Positions 6,565-16,602 of a DNA stretch of 23,975 nucleotides are shown here, piece after piece. A model generated the notes under the pieces. That model was not told the origin of the DNA. It saw only the letters and a program-made list of their open reading frames with translations, and did no database searches. The stretch comes from a virus. The translations under genes and the position numbers were made by a program. Position 1 is the first letter of the stretch, and each line of letters opens with the position of its first letter. The DNA is taken from positions 1 to 23,975 of IMG/VR virus record IMGVR_UViG_3300027782_002638. One strand, 5' to 3'.

Positions 6565-9122
6565 TATGTTACTGCAATTGCTCTTAGATTTAGAACGCGC
6601 GGAACTATATAAGATGTCTCAGATGCTAAAACAATCTTGATAGCATATGTAATGAATGTATCATATGGCACACCTGAAGAACTATAATACCTGACAATAT
6701 TTCCATTCTGCTCATTAATAAAAGCAGTAAGCGGGAAATCTACTTTTTCGTAAGATCCGACAGTAGTAGTAAAAGCTGAATTATTATCTATTGTTATAGA
6801 AGTATTATTAGCAATTGCTGTTACTTTAGATATTTGGAAAGTAGCCTTTGTAGAATCACTATAGATCTTGACAAGATCATTAATCTTAATATCCGTTGTG
6901 AATGTAGTATTAATACCAGTTACAGTAGCTCCTGAATTGCTAGTAGTAATTGCGCCAGTCTTAATAGTTGAGAATGGTGAGGTTGGGATTGAGAACTTAA
7001 ATTCTTTTACATCAGATAGATTTGTTGAATCAGAATATAATGTAGATGAATACTGATCATTAAGAAGCAGTGTCCAATCTTTTGAATCAAATGCTTCTGG
7101 ATCTGCGGCTGATAAAAACTTTCCGTATACGTTAATAGTTGTACCTTGTGGACGATATGCATCAATATAGACTACAAGATCCTCTGAATCTAATTCAGAA
7201 GCTAATGTAATAGTCTTAGAAATATACTTATTAATGGCTAGACCATTCTTGGTATTTTCACCATAGTACTGATTAGTAATCATATTACGATAAGCAAGTA
7301 CAGATGAAGTTGGAACATCAACAACTGGACTTACAAATCCACTATTTGAACTTAATACAAGATTAGCAGAAAATGATTTTCTACCACCCATATTTGTAAT
7401 TTCACTTGATTTAGAAGCAATTACAATTTCATTATTGAGTATACTATTAACGCTTGAGGTACTATATGATTTTACTTCTGTATTTCCATAAGTTCCAGCA
7501 ATTGTATTTAAAAGTTGTAATTCAATTGTGGCATCCTGTAGAGTCATATTGTGAAAAAATGGTACAAATTTATTAATAACACGATCTCGGATAAGTCCAA
7601 TCTGAGTATTTGCTCTAGATGTTACACCAACTATAGTTGAATTCTGTGTAAACTTAAAGGTACCATTAGCTGCATTAGAATCTACTAGAGTAAGATCTAG
7701 ATAGTTAAGATCATAGGTATAAACTTTACCGACTGGTGTTGACTGAAGAACTATATTATTTCCAGAAAATAACGGAACATTCTTAATAGTCATTGAAGTA
7801 GTATTTGTTACATTAGCAACAAATACCGTATCATATAAAGCATTAGCACCGCCATCTGACGCAATTAAGATTGAAGTATTATTAAATTGTGTAAATCCGT
7901 TTGTAATAGTTCCAGTTAATCCATTAAGAGTTACTGTGTAAGTATTTTGATTTATGGATACATTACTACTATTAGCTGTACTATTGCTGAATGATAGATT
8001 AGAACTTAATTGGAATGCATATTCACCTTGTTCAAAATAACCATAATTATTACTCATATAAAAGAATTCGTAATCTTTATTGACTAGGCTTACTGAGCTG
8101 CTTGCGTTAGAAGTAAAGCTGGCTCTATTCAATGTAAATTTCAAGAATTCATTTGGAATTGGGTTCCAAGTATTTCCATTTGTAGAACTAAAGAGATCAC
8201 CTTGACCCCAGTTTTTAACTACTGGATTTTCTGTTAGTAAATCTACTCCGCCTACAGCAGAAGTATAGACGCTATATCCCGGATTTCCACCATCTGGAGT
8301 AATAGTAATTGCATAATAATTGTCTGCTGGTAAGAAGATTGGTGCTTTAAATGTTACTGTAGTTGCAGTATTTGCATTATTAGAAATATTAACACTAGCT
8401 GGTAAAATATTTACTGTTGAATAAGGAATTATAGATCGCGTTGGAACTCCATTTTGTATTTGTCTGATATCAACTGTAACACCTTGAACTGAATCTTTAG
8501 ACTTAAAATATAAATCTAAGCTAGTTACAAATATACCATCTGCTCCATCAAGGCCATCAGGCCCAACATAAAATGATTGTGCTAATGGATCCATATAGAT
8601 GCTCGCCAAGAAATCCGCCGCATTAATAGGATTTGGTTCCTTTGGCTGCTCCGGGAGGCTAACTGGAGCCTTATTATTAAATGAATTAAAAGTATATGAT
8701 GCCTTAGTAGTAGAAGAACGGCTATTTAAATTATTAACATCTGTAATAATAACTTGGCGCTCACCTGTAAAGAAAGAGGCTTGTGGAATGTGGAATATAG
8801 CAGCAAATCTACCATTAGCATCTGTATACGTAGCATCACCACGAGATCCAGCAGCATGAAAATCTGCAAGAGAAAGATTTGCTTTTGTAAAATCTGTAGT
8901 AGCTGGAGTTGTAAACTCTGAAACTCTTATTCCATCAAAAAACACATACATTCTTGTGCTTGAACGAAGACCAGTTGCGTATACTGCAATATCTTGTTCT
9001 CTAATAAAAGTTATATTATCAGCAGAACATCTATATTCTGATGCTGATATAGTATTTTTTCCAGCAACAGCTGGAGTTATAGCACTACCCGGTGAAGAAA
9101 TGATAGGTGTAGGTGTTGACAT
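6564..9122 (-). CDS. Large baseplate/tail structural protein (DPLAQSFYV type)
   Basis: This 852-aa protein is rich in Ser, Thr and Asn. Its recognisable core is DPLAQSFYV (178-186), followed by a GIFVTSLDLYFKSKD segment (196-210), VDIRQIQNGVP and a beta-rich stretch with PADNYYAITI. This combination recurs in large virion proteins of marine T4-like phages encoded beside the baseplate wedge genes. An N-terminal beta domain (about 35-130) contains VYATGLRSSTRMYVFFDG. Near residues 720-795 is a GINTTFTTDIKINDLVKIY module related to modules in the neighbouring proteins. A role in the baseplate periphery or fibre attachment, in the place of T4 gp9/gp10, is inferred from gene order, not from detectable similarity to those proteins. 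It overlaps the next gene by one base and is 42 bases after the DUF4815 gene. Confidence 0.7.
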   Translation of the reverse strand: MSTPTPIISSPGSAITPAVAGKNTISASEYRCSADNITFIREQDIAVYATGLRSSTRMYVFFDGIRVSEFTTPATTDFTKANLSLADFHAAGSRGDATYTDANGRFAAIFHIPQASFFTGERQVIITDVNNLNSRSSTTKASYTFNSFNNKAPVSLPEQPKEPNPINAADFLASIYMDPLAQSFYVGPDGLDGADGIFVTSLDLYFKSKDSVQGVTVDIRQIQNGVPTRSIIPYSTVNILPASVNISNNANTATTVTFKAPIFLPADNYYAITITPDGGNPGYSVYTSAVGGVDLLTENPVVKNWGQGDLFSSTNGNTWNPIPNEFLKFTLNRASFTSNASSSVSLVNKDYEFFYMSNNYGYFEQGEYAFQLSSNLSFSNSTANSSNVSINQNTYTVTLNGLTGTITNGFTQFNNTSILIASDGGANALYDTVFVANVTNTTSMTIKNVPLFSGNNIVLQSTPVGKVYTYDLNYLDLTLVDSNAANGTFKFTQNSTIVGVTSRANTQIGLIRDRVINKFVPFFHNMTLQDATIELQLLNTIAGTYGNTEVKSYSTSSVNSILNNEIVIASKSSEITNMGGRKSFSANLVLSSNSGFVSPVVDVPTSSVLAYRNMITNQYYGENTKNGLAINKYISKTITLASELDSEDLVVYIDAYRPQGTTINVYGKFLSAADPEAFDSKDWTLLLNDQYSSTLYSDSTNLSDVKEFKFSIPTSPFSTIKTGAITTSNSGATVTGINTTFTTDIKINDLVKIYSDSTKATFQISKVTAIANNTSITIDNNSAFTTTVGSYEKVDFPLTAFINEQNGNIVRYYSSSGVPYDTFITYAIKIVLASETSYIVPRVLNLRAIAVT

Positions 9123-9164
9123 AGTTATTCCTTAACTCTAAAATATTTCATACTATTTACTACT

Positions 9165-12100
9165 TTACCAATCATTGCTATAATAATAGTAATTAGAATA
9201 ATCATCATTAACATCAGAAGTAGTATCAGAAGTAGTAGTATCTATAGTATAAGAAACGTCAGTAGATTCAACCGCTTCAACAAAAGGAAAAGTTTCCACT
9301 GGGGGAGGTTGTGGAATATCTGCAGTTACTGATATGGGTGGAATTACAGGATCAGTAGTACCTTGTTGATATATAATACTTGGGTCTTCACCGATATAAT
9401 CAATCGCAATACTATAGCCATATGTAGCTGTATCTACGACCTCATAATATCCTGTTTGGCTATTATATACTGTTGTTCCATTAACAAAATCACCTCGTAA
9501 TACTATTGCAGTATCAAGTTCGGATATCCATACCATATTTCCACTTTGAGGTCTTGGCCATGCGGGGGTTGGTAAAACACAAACTGTAGGTCCTACAACA
9601 GGGGGATCTACAGGAGGATCGCCAGGTCCTGGCGGGTCGGGATCCGGTGGCTCGTATATTATCACCGGTGGATCTGGAACTGGTGGCTGGGGAGGAAATA
9701 TTGGTGGTTTCGGAGGAATTCTAGTATCAACAAATACATCATATAGAGGAATTGTGAATGCTGTGCCAATCCAATTATAATATCCTTCAGTACAACTACG
9801 ATAACGTGTAGCAGTATTTTGAGTTAAATATGGAACTCCTGTATACGCTAATGTGACTACATCATTAGTCTTTGTATGAGAATGAAGAACAGTATTAGCG
9901 TTTTCATTGGTATTATATTGTAGATCAATTCTAAATTGATCAAAGCGTGGAATAATAGAAGATTCTGCTGGATCAAATGAAGTAAAGTATTCTTTATCTT
10001 TTAGATTGGATCCAAAAGTAGATTCAAAATTATCTACAAAAATACCATTCTTAAATCGATCTTGTCCAGTTGTGCTATTCTTAATTACTAAATTCTTAGT
10101 CTTTTGTTCAAGTAGAGATAGAGATGAATAATACTCTAGTCTAGATATTCTCTTATTAAGACCATTGATGTCTTTCATAGTATATCTACGAGTTTGATTT
10201 ACAGAAGTAGATACTGTTGGTTGTCCATTAGTTTGAGGCGTAACTTGAGAAGCTACTAAAGTAGGATACGGAGGAACAACAATAGAACCAATAGTCATTC
10301 CAGTTGATGGACTTGCTGGTGCCTGAGGTGTTTCTGCAGCATCGCCTTCAATAATATTAACTCCGCCAGCTGGACTTAAGTGTACTTTATCTATTCTGCC
10401 AACATAATAATCCATATCATAACCAAATGATTGATCTGGAGTAATATATCCGTTAGAAGTAAACGTATTACTTACTAGTGGATTGATGACTGCAGCATTT
10501 GAAGAAGCATTAGCTAAGTTTACAGTAGCAGCAAGAGTAATTGTATTGGATACATAAGCTCTAAAATCAATATAGTCTCTTAGACGGATAACTTGTCCAG
10601 TAGAAGTAGTATAAGTTGGAATGTTTTGCGTCTGAATGGCTGCAGTATTTGCAGTATTTGCATCATCAATAGGATATGAATTTATAGAGAAGAAACCTAC
10701 ACCAGTACTACTAGGAATTGTGAATACATCAAATACTACAGTTAACTTATCACCATTAAATACTGGAATACTACCAGCGCCAGGGTTTCTTATAAGTTGT
10801 GAAATTCCGTATGTAGTATCTGTTTGATTTGTTTTAAGTGCAAAACTAGATGTGATATCATTAGTAGAACTATTACTAAATGCATTACCAGCTGGAACTC
10901 TATAAACACTTCTTAACTTATATACATCTGGTAGACCAAGATACCATGGACCGTTTGGCCCAACTGAACTATTAGCAGACATTGTAATCTGATTAGTTGC
11001 TGAAGAGAAGTTTATAGCATTAGCAGTAAGATTTGCTGTTGCATTTGCAGTAAGAGTTATAGTCGTGGTATTTGTAGTTGAAACTGTACCTAAAAATAGT
11101 GAATTATTAGCAAGATATATTTGATATCCAGCAGAAATATATGTATTAACGGAAGAATAGCTTATAGCATTAGCAGTAAGATTTGCTGTTGCATTTGCAG
11201 TAAGAGTTATAGCTGTAGTATTTGTAGATGCAACTGTACCTAAAAATAGTGAATTTGAAGTAAGATAGATATCATATCCAGCAGAAATATATGTATTAAC
11301 TGTAGTATTAGTGGAAGTTATAATTGCATTTGCAGTATTACATGTAATAGTTCCGCCAAGTGAAACAGTAGTAGAAGTTATGATTGCACTAGCAGTACTA
11401 GATGTAATAGTTGCGCCAAGTGGAACAAAAGTAAAGCAATTGGACGTAGCATTTGCAACTAGAGTTATTGCAGTAGAATTAATTGATGCTGCTACTGTAC
11501 CAAGAAGAGCTGTATTAGCATTAGTACCAGAAAGATAAATTTTATAACCTGGTGATACATAGCTACTGAAAGAACTATTTGTAGTAGTAATGATATTTGT
11601 GGCAGTATTACATGTAACATTTGCTGTAAATGGTAAGAATAGTGCAGTATCAATACAAACTGTTCTATTTTGGTTAACAGTCTTTTGAATTGCTGCAGTA
11701 TTAGTTGATTTAACATCATAATAGATATTTACGTTTGCTGCGGCAGATTCTAAAGTTTCTACAGTATTAGCTGCGCTTCTTAGCGTAAATGACATAGATT
11801 TAGTATTTGCTAGACTGATTGTTGAATTACGATCTGCAAAATTAATTGGAATATTTTTTGGATATGCTTTAGCAAGAGTGCCAGATGCATAAGCATTAGT
11901 AACACTATTTGTGGTTATCAATAGTGTATTATTAACGATGCTTTTGATTTGCCTAATTTCATTGACAGTAGAGTTTGCAATTCTTATATAATCATTTTCT
12001 TGGAAAGAAGTCAAGAATATAGTATTTGTTCCAGTGATATTTGGAGTTGTACTATTTGCAACAATAGTTCCAGTAGCATTAGTTACAATAACATTTGAAC

Positions 12101-13811
12101 TTGGAATAACAATTACAGCTTGTTCTTGCAATGATGTTAATGTTCCAGTTCCGTAATAGAATTGCTGTGTTCCAGTAAGCGTTACAGCTGAAGATACACC
12201 ATTAGAATTTACATTTATAATATCATTTTTGCGGAATACAAATGAAGTTTTAACATTAGCTGATGGGGCTAATGTTTTTACATATGACTTTCCAGTGTAG
12301 AAAGTAGTCTTACTAAAGTTTGGATCAATAAGTACAGCTACATTACTATCTAATGTTGTGCTATATGTTAATATAGCATCAGCTACACCAGTATTTCCTG
12401 TAGCGGCAAATGCTCTTGTAGAAGAGAAAGATTTGCCGCTATTCATTTGAATATTTGTTAGATACAGATAATATTCTGCGGCTGGAGTGTCAACAGTTCC
12501 ATCAGAATACGAGAATGACAATACCGTAGCTGTACCTATTGCATTTCCAAGTGGAGATATTGAAGCATATGTTCTATTACTTAGAGCAGAAGTAACTGCA
12601 TCATATAAAGTAACAGTAGATCCAATTGTAAAGTATCCTGCTACTTCTTTGACTACTATATAATTTCCGTATGAAGCAGAAATATTCTGGCCAGTTAGAG
12701 ATATTGTATCGGTACCTTTACGAACTTCATACTTAGAAGAATTTTCTAAACTAACTCTATATCCATTTACATAAGCTAGTCCTGAACTGACTAAAGCATT
12801 AAATGTACTAGAATTGGCTGGATTAACATCTGAATTTATCTTGAATGGATTTACTACAAAGTCCCCGTTTGTTTCATATTCACGACGGGCCATTTCTTTG
12901 TTAATGACATTATACTGAGTAGTTTGTCTTAGTCTAACTATATTTCCATTATTCCAATCAGCAATAGATAAGAAGTTATTTGATGGAAGAGCGTTGCTAT
13001 TAGCTACAGTTAGAGTGGGTGTGAGCTTTAGTCGATTAGCACCAGGAGCATTAACATTTGTATATCCAGAAGCATTATCTAGAAGAGAAGAATCAGTAAA
13101 TTCAGTAACTACCGATTCTACAGTTGAGAATCCAACAGAAAGATTATTTGGTGCACTAGAATACTTTGAAATGATTGCAGTAATTGGTGATCCAACTTTA
13201 ATGAAGAATCCTTTTTGGAAAATAATTCCTTCACCAATTGTAAATGAATATCCAGTACCAATTGGATTGGTGTTTATAGAATTGATCTGAGAAGGTGCAA
13301 CCTTAACTGTGAGTGAAGTAGATAGTGTTGTGGTATTTGATGGATCTGTATTTGAATAGAATGTTAGTTGTTCATCAGCAGCAAAGACCTTTTGTCCACT
13401 AGTTCCACTATTTAGATACTTTACATAGATTGTATGTAGATCTGGATTCTGAGATTCTAGTCCATTCACACTATTGACTACAATGGCTTGTAGATTAGAA
13501 GTAGTAGCAGATACTGCACGTAATCCTACGTAATTTGAGGGGACTGTAGTTTGACCATCTACTCTAAGATCTGGAAGTTTTACATAGTCATATGAAGAAT
13601 CAGTGCTAATACTGCATCCTTGAATTACAGTGCCTTCTACAAAGATGTTATCGCCAAAGCGCTCAATCTGATTTTGTAGAATTGTTTGTAGTTGTGTAAG
13701 CTCACGGGCTTGTACGGCTACAGCTGGCCTAAATAAGATCCTATGAAAATTCTTTGCTTCGTCAAAATCGTCGTAATATGGATCGACGTTAAAATTAGTA
13801 TCTAATGGCAT
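9165..13811 (-). CDS. Giant DUF4815 baseplate/fibre structural protein
   Basis: This 1548-aa protein begins with the hallmark of DUF4815 phage proteins: FHRILFRPAVAVQARELTQL near residues 22-41, then QTILQNQIERFGDNIFVEGTV. This family occurs in baseplate regions of marine T4-like phages; its exact role is unresolved. The middle (about 727-936) is a tandem beta-rich repeat array shared with gp8 (annotated separately). A conserved block with GYDMDYYVGRIDKVHL lies at about 1125-1140, then a helical segment with GLNKRISRLEYYSSLSLLEQ. After it come a proline-rich hinge (about 1364-1405, PPKPPIFPPQPPVPDPP) and a Tyr/Asp/Ser-rich C-terminus (SNYYYYSNDW). It lies 10 bases after gp8 with an AGAGG ribosome site. 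It is probably an elongated peripheral baseplate or fibre component. Confidence 0.78.
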   Translation of the reverse strand: MPLDTNFNVDPYYDDFDEAKNFHRILFRPAVAVQARELTQLQTILQNQIERFGDNIFVEGTVIQGCSISTDSSYDYVKLPDLRVDGQTTVPSNYVGLRAVSATTSNLQAIVVNSVNGLESQNPDLHTIYVKYLNSGTSGQKVFAADEQLTFYSNTDPSNTTTLSTSLTVKVAPSQINSINTNPIGTGYSFTIGEGIIFQKGFFIKVGSPITAIISKYSSAPNNLSVGFSTVESVVTEFTDSSLLDNASGYTNVNAPGANRLKLTPTLTVANSNALPSNNFLSIADWNNGNIVRLRQTTQYNVINKEMARREYETNGDFVVNPFKINSDVNPANSSTFNALVSSGLAYVNGYRVSLENSSKYEVRKGTDTISLTGQNISASYGNYIVVKEVAGYFTIGSTVTLYDAVTSALSNRTYASISPLGNAIGTATVLSFSYSDGTVDTPAAEYYLYLTNIQMNSGKSFSSTRAFAATGNTGVADAILTYSTTLDSNVAVLIDPNFSKTTFYTGKSYVKTLAPSANVKTSFVFRKNDIINVNSNGVSSAVTLTGTQQFYYGTGTLTSLQEQAVIVIPSSNVIVTNATGTIVANSTTPNITGTNTIFLTSFQENDYIRIANSTVNEIRQIKSIVNNTLLITTNSVTNAYASGTLAKAYPKNIPINFADRNSTISLANTKSMSFTLRSAANTVETLESAAANVNIYYDVKSTNTAAIQKTVNQNRTVCIDTALFLPFTANVTCNTATNIITTTNSSFSSYVSPGYKIYLSGTNANTALLGTVAASINSTAITLVANATSNCFTFVPLGATITSSTASAIITSTTVSLGGTITCNTANAIITSTNTTVNTYISAGYDIYLTSNSLFLGTVASTNTTAITLTANATANLTANAISYSSVNTYISAGYQIYLANNSLFLGTVSTTNTTTITLTANATANLTANAINFSSATNQITMSANSSVGPNGPWYLGLPDVYKLRSVYRVPAGNAFSNSSTNDITSSFALKTNQTDTTYGISQLIRNPGAGSIPVFNGDKLTVVFDVFTIPSSTGVGFFSINSYPIDDANTANTAAIQTQNIPTYTTSTGQVIRLRDYIDFRAYVSNTITLAATVNLANASSNAAVINPLVSNTFTSNGYITPDQSFGYDMDYYVGRIDKVHLSPAGGVNIIEGDAAETPQAPASPSTGMTIGSIVVPPYPTLVASQVTPQTNGQPTVSTSVNQTRRYTMKDINGLNKRISRLEYYSSLSLLEQKTKNLVIKNSTTGQDRFKNGIFVDNFESTFGSNLKDKEYFTSFDPAESSIIPRFDQFRIDLQYNTNENANTVLHSHTKTNDVVTLAYTGVPYLTQNTATRYRSCTEGYYNWIGTAFTIPLYDVFVDTRIPPKPPIFPPQPPVPDPPVIIYEPPDPDPPGPGDPPVDPPVVGPTVCVLPTPAWPRPQSGNMVWISELDTAIVLRGDFVNGTTVYNSQTGYYEVVDTATYGYSIAIDYIGEDPSIIYQQGTTDPVIPPISVTADIPQPPPVETFPFVEAVESTDVSYTIDTTTSDTTSDVNDDYSNYYYYSNDW
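11003..11630 (-). repeat. Tandem beta-module repeats in the DUF4815 gene
   Basis: Three to four tandem units encode YISAGYQIYL, LFLGTV, STNTTAITLTANATANLTANAI modules. Bases 11012-11062 and 11162-11212 are identical over 51 nt at an offset of exactly 150. A more diverged unit (GYKIYLSG, LLGTVAASINSTAITLVANAT) lies at about 11420-11600. 47 nt of the first copy (11016-11062) recur exactly in gp8 at 14977-15023. Confidence 0.88.
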
Positions 13812-13821
13812 CTAGGTCCTC

Positions 13822-16602
13822 TTAGTAAAAATTCAAAACCAGTTTGATGGTTTCAGACTGGGTATTTGATCTACTGACTGCAGTTATATTCTCGGCATAA
13901 ACTATATCACCACTGTATTTAACAAGATCTGGTTGTCTTATGGCACTCACATCTACAATTTTACCACCAGATGCTGATTGAATTGTCTTACTTCCACCAG
14001 TTTCAAATTCACCCTTTACAGCAGTAAGATAGAAATTATATGTAGTATTCCCACCGCCTACTGGAGCATCAATAGCCTGAATATAACCGTATGCACCATT
14101 AGATCCAGGAGTATCTTGTTGACAATAATCATCTATAACAAAGGTATTAGATCCGACTTGATATGTTCCAGTAAGTTTTAGTGTCTGAACAAATGTTTCC
14201 GATGGTTGTGTAACAGAAGAAACATTTGCATATGCTCCAGATAATTGTCCAGCTACATTTGCACCGGTAATAAACACTCCACTTACATTTGTTAATTTTA
14301 ATACAGTACTATTTGAAGTTTGAACAGTTCCTACTGCAGAATATTGTGTATTAGATAATACTGCAGTAGTCACATACTTATTTATAGACACTACATCAGT
14401 ATTTGATAGCGTTTTATTCCATAGAGTTACCGCAGTAGAATTGGTAGAGTAACTTATAGTTGGAGTATTTGACGGCAATAAACCATGATTAAAGATCTTA
14501 TTTCCATTGAGATAAACATCAATTGCATTTGTAGCAGCTAATGCAAATAGAGAATTTGAACCGGAATCTAATCCAAATACAGTATTCGTAAATCCTGCAG
14601 AAACTGCATTGATACTATTATTAACAAGGGTGTTTCCAGATTTAAATATTGTAGTAGAAGTAGTAAATGATCCAGAATCTTTTCTGACTAGTGCTGTATT
14701 GCCAGTTATTTTTACAACAATTCCATTTGCTACAGGTGAATTTTGATAGATTATATCATTAGCAGCCAGAGATGTAGCAGCACTAAATCCAAGAGTTACA
14801 TAATTACCTACAGTATAAGAATAGTTTTGAACTATGCTGGTAAAAGTATTAAGTGAAGTATTCACACCAATTGCTTGTACAACTTGTTCACCAGATAAAA
14901 ATATACCAACATTTGAAGTAGCTGAAGAGTAGCTTATAGCATTAACAGTAAGATTTGCAGCTGAAGAGAAGCTTACAGCATTAGCAGTAAGATTTGCTGT
15001 TGCATTTGCAGTAAGAGTTATAGTTGTAGTATTTGTAGATGCAACGTTGCCTAACAAAAATGAATTTGAAGTAAGATATATTTGAGATCCAACAGAAATA
15101 TAGGTATTAACTGTAGTGTTAGTGGAAGTTATAATTGCACTAGCAGTATTAGATGTAATAGTTCCGCTAAGTGGAACAACGACAGCTGTTGCATTTGCAG
15201 TAAGAGTTGCATTTGCAGTAAGAGTTATAGCTGAAGTATTTGTAGATGCAACAGTGCCTAACAAAAATGAATTTGAAGTAAGATAGATTTGATATCCGGC
15301 AGAAATATATGTATTGACTGTAGTATTAGTGGAAGTTATAATTGCACTAGAACTATTAGATGTAATAGTTCCGCCAAATGGAACAAGGATATATGCATAA
15401 GTTATTTCTACATTTGCATATTTTGGATTCTGAAGCAATCCGATTCTAGAATAATCGTTTTGAGTGGAAATGCTATTTGCTTCACTATTAGCAAATGTAA
15501 CACTTATTCCAAGCTTATTTGCATTTAGTTCAGAAGATACATCATATCCATGGCCACCATGAGGAGCAATAACTGCTCTTGCAGATGCAGAATTTGCAAT
15601 AAGGGTGCCAGTATTTCCAACAATAGAAACATTTGCATATGTATAGTTTGATCCACCAGAAACCATATCGATGCGCTGAATAGCTTTTGATGTAGTATTG
15701 ACTACTGCAATACCTGCCGCTCCTGTTCCATCTCCCATAACATTTACATATGGAGCAATAGTAAATGCCGATGCTAAATCTGGCTGTGGATCAAATACAG
15801 ATTCTATTGCTACTTGATATTGATTGGCAGTAACTGTATATCCAGTTATCTTTCTAACTTGTCCTACTGCTGTTCCACTTGAAATATACAAAGCAGAACC
15901 TGTATAAAATCCATTATTTGAAGAACCATTATTAATTGCATGAATTAATGTATTACCACCAACGGCAATTTGTGCAAAGGATCCGTTTGCGTATGAAACA
16001 TAATTGTTCCCACCAGAGACAACAAATACTGCATCAATAGATCCGCTATTAGCAAATTGCGTAACATATGTATTTGCAACTACTGGAATATAATCAGTGG
16101 TGGTAAACTTATTATATGTAGCAGTATCAATAGTATACATGTACTTCCAACGATAGCCATCAGCAGTAGTATAGTTTTCTTCATCTGCATCTGTTTCGCT
16201 AAACAGCGGTTGACCAGTAGATGCAATTCCACTAGCATTATCTATACATTTGAATACGTGATATGCACCGCCTTCATATGATACTACAAAGAAAGCTTTT
16301 GTAAAGAGATCGCCGTCTTGATCATCATATCGAGCATAAATTGTTCCAGAAGTCCAGTCATATCGATCAACCATCATCTTTGTATCATCTGGAGTAACAA
16401 TTTTACCAAAGATTAATTCTTCAAATATAGTATATTCTGTTTCTGTAGTAGAATCTGAAATAGAAAGAGGAGTATTATTTGGCCATGGCGTATTACGCCC
16501 AGCAAAGATATAGAATTGATTATTAGACACATTTTGAATGGGCTGATAGTATTGTAAACTATTTCTTACATTAAAAAGTTTTGTATTTGCTACAACCGTC
16601 AT
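13822..16602 (-). CDS. 8: Baseplate wedge subunit gp8, enlarged by internal insertions
   Basis: This 926-aa protein matches the two ends of T4 gp8 (334 aa). The N-terminal part has FYIFAGRNTPWPNN (30-43), VDRYDWTSGTIYARYDD (78-94), YHVFKCID (114-121) and a DGYRWKYMYTI segment (148-158). The last 37 residues have DLVKYSGDIVYAENI and ETIKLVLNFY, matching the DLMRHSGEMIYMEN and EEINILFTF ends of T4 gp8. In T4, gp8 is a wedge component assembled with gp7, gp10, gp53, gp6 and gp25. Between the ends lie about 550 extra residues of N/S/T-rich beta sequence, including a repeat array at about 405-560. The start overlaps the previous stop (TAATG), indicating translational coupling. Confidence 0.85.
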   Translation of the reverse strand: MTVVANTKLFNVRNSLQYYQPIQNVSNNQFYIFAGRNTPWPNNTPLSISDSTTETEYTIFEELIFGKIVTPDDTKMMVDRYDWTSGTIYARYDDQDGDLFTKAFFVVSYEGGAYHVFKCIDNASGIASTGQPLFSETDADEENYTTADGYRWKYMYTIDTATYNKFTTTDYIPVVANTYVTQFANSGSIDAVFVVSGGNNYVSYANGSFAQIAVGGNTLIHAINNGSSNNGFYTGSALYISSGTAVGQVRKITGYTVTANQYQVAIESVFDPQPDLASAFTIAPYVNVMGDGTGAAGIAVVNTTSKAIQRIDMVSGGSNYTYANVSIVGNTGTLIANSASARAVIAPHGGHGYDVSSELNANKLGISVTFANSEANSISTQNDYSRIGLLQNPKYANVEITYAYILVPFGGTITSNSSSAIITSTNTTVNTYISAGYQIYLTSNSFLLGTVASTNTSAITLTANATLTANATAVVVPLSGTITSNTASAIITSTNTTVNTYISVGSQIYLTSNSFLLGNVASTNTTTITLTANATANLTANAVSFSSAANLTVNAISYSSATSNVGIFLSGEQVVQAIGVNTSLNTFTSIVQNYSYTVGNYVTLGFSAATSLAANDIIYQNSPVANGIVVKITGNTALVRKDSGSFTTSTTIFKSGNTLVNNSINAVSAGFTNTVFGLDSGSNSLFALAATNAIDVYLNGNKIFNHGLLPSNTPTISYSTNSTAVTLWNKTLSNTDVVSINKYVTTAVLSNTQYSAVGTVQTSNSTVLKLTNVSGVFITGANVAGQLSGAYANVSSVTQPSETFVQTLKLTGTYQVGSNTFVIDDYCQQDTPGSNGAYGYIQAIDAPVGGGNTTYNFYLTAVKGEFETGGSKTIQSASGGKIVDVSAIRQPDLVKYSGDIVYAENITAVSRSNTQSETIKLVLNFY
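14925..15385 (-). repeat. Tandem beta-module repeats in gene 8
   Basis: Two full units and one partial unit encode ITSTNTTVNTYISAGYQIYL, SFLLGTVASTNT and ITLTANATANLTANA modules. Bases 14977-15023 are identical to 11016-11062 in the DUF4815 gene. Flanking parts of the unit match with few changes, showing that the two genes exchanged or share this cassette. Confidence 0.88.

Noticed and set aside
9621-9633. GC-rich palindrome GCCAGG-T-CCTGGC
   Set aside because: It falls inside the Pro/Gly-rich coding stretch of the DUF4815 gene and is explained by Pro and Gly codons; no T-tract follows on either strand.
14379-14386. TATAAATA on the minus strand within gene 8
   Set aside because: It is about 570 bases from the next gene start and in the middle of coding sequence; chance matches are expected in AT-rich DNA.
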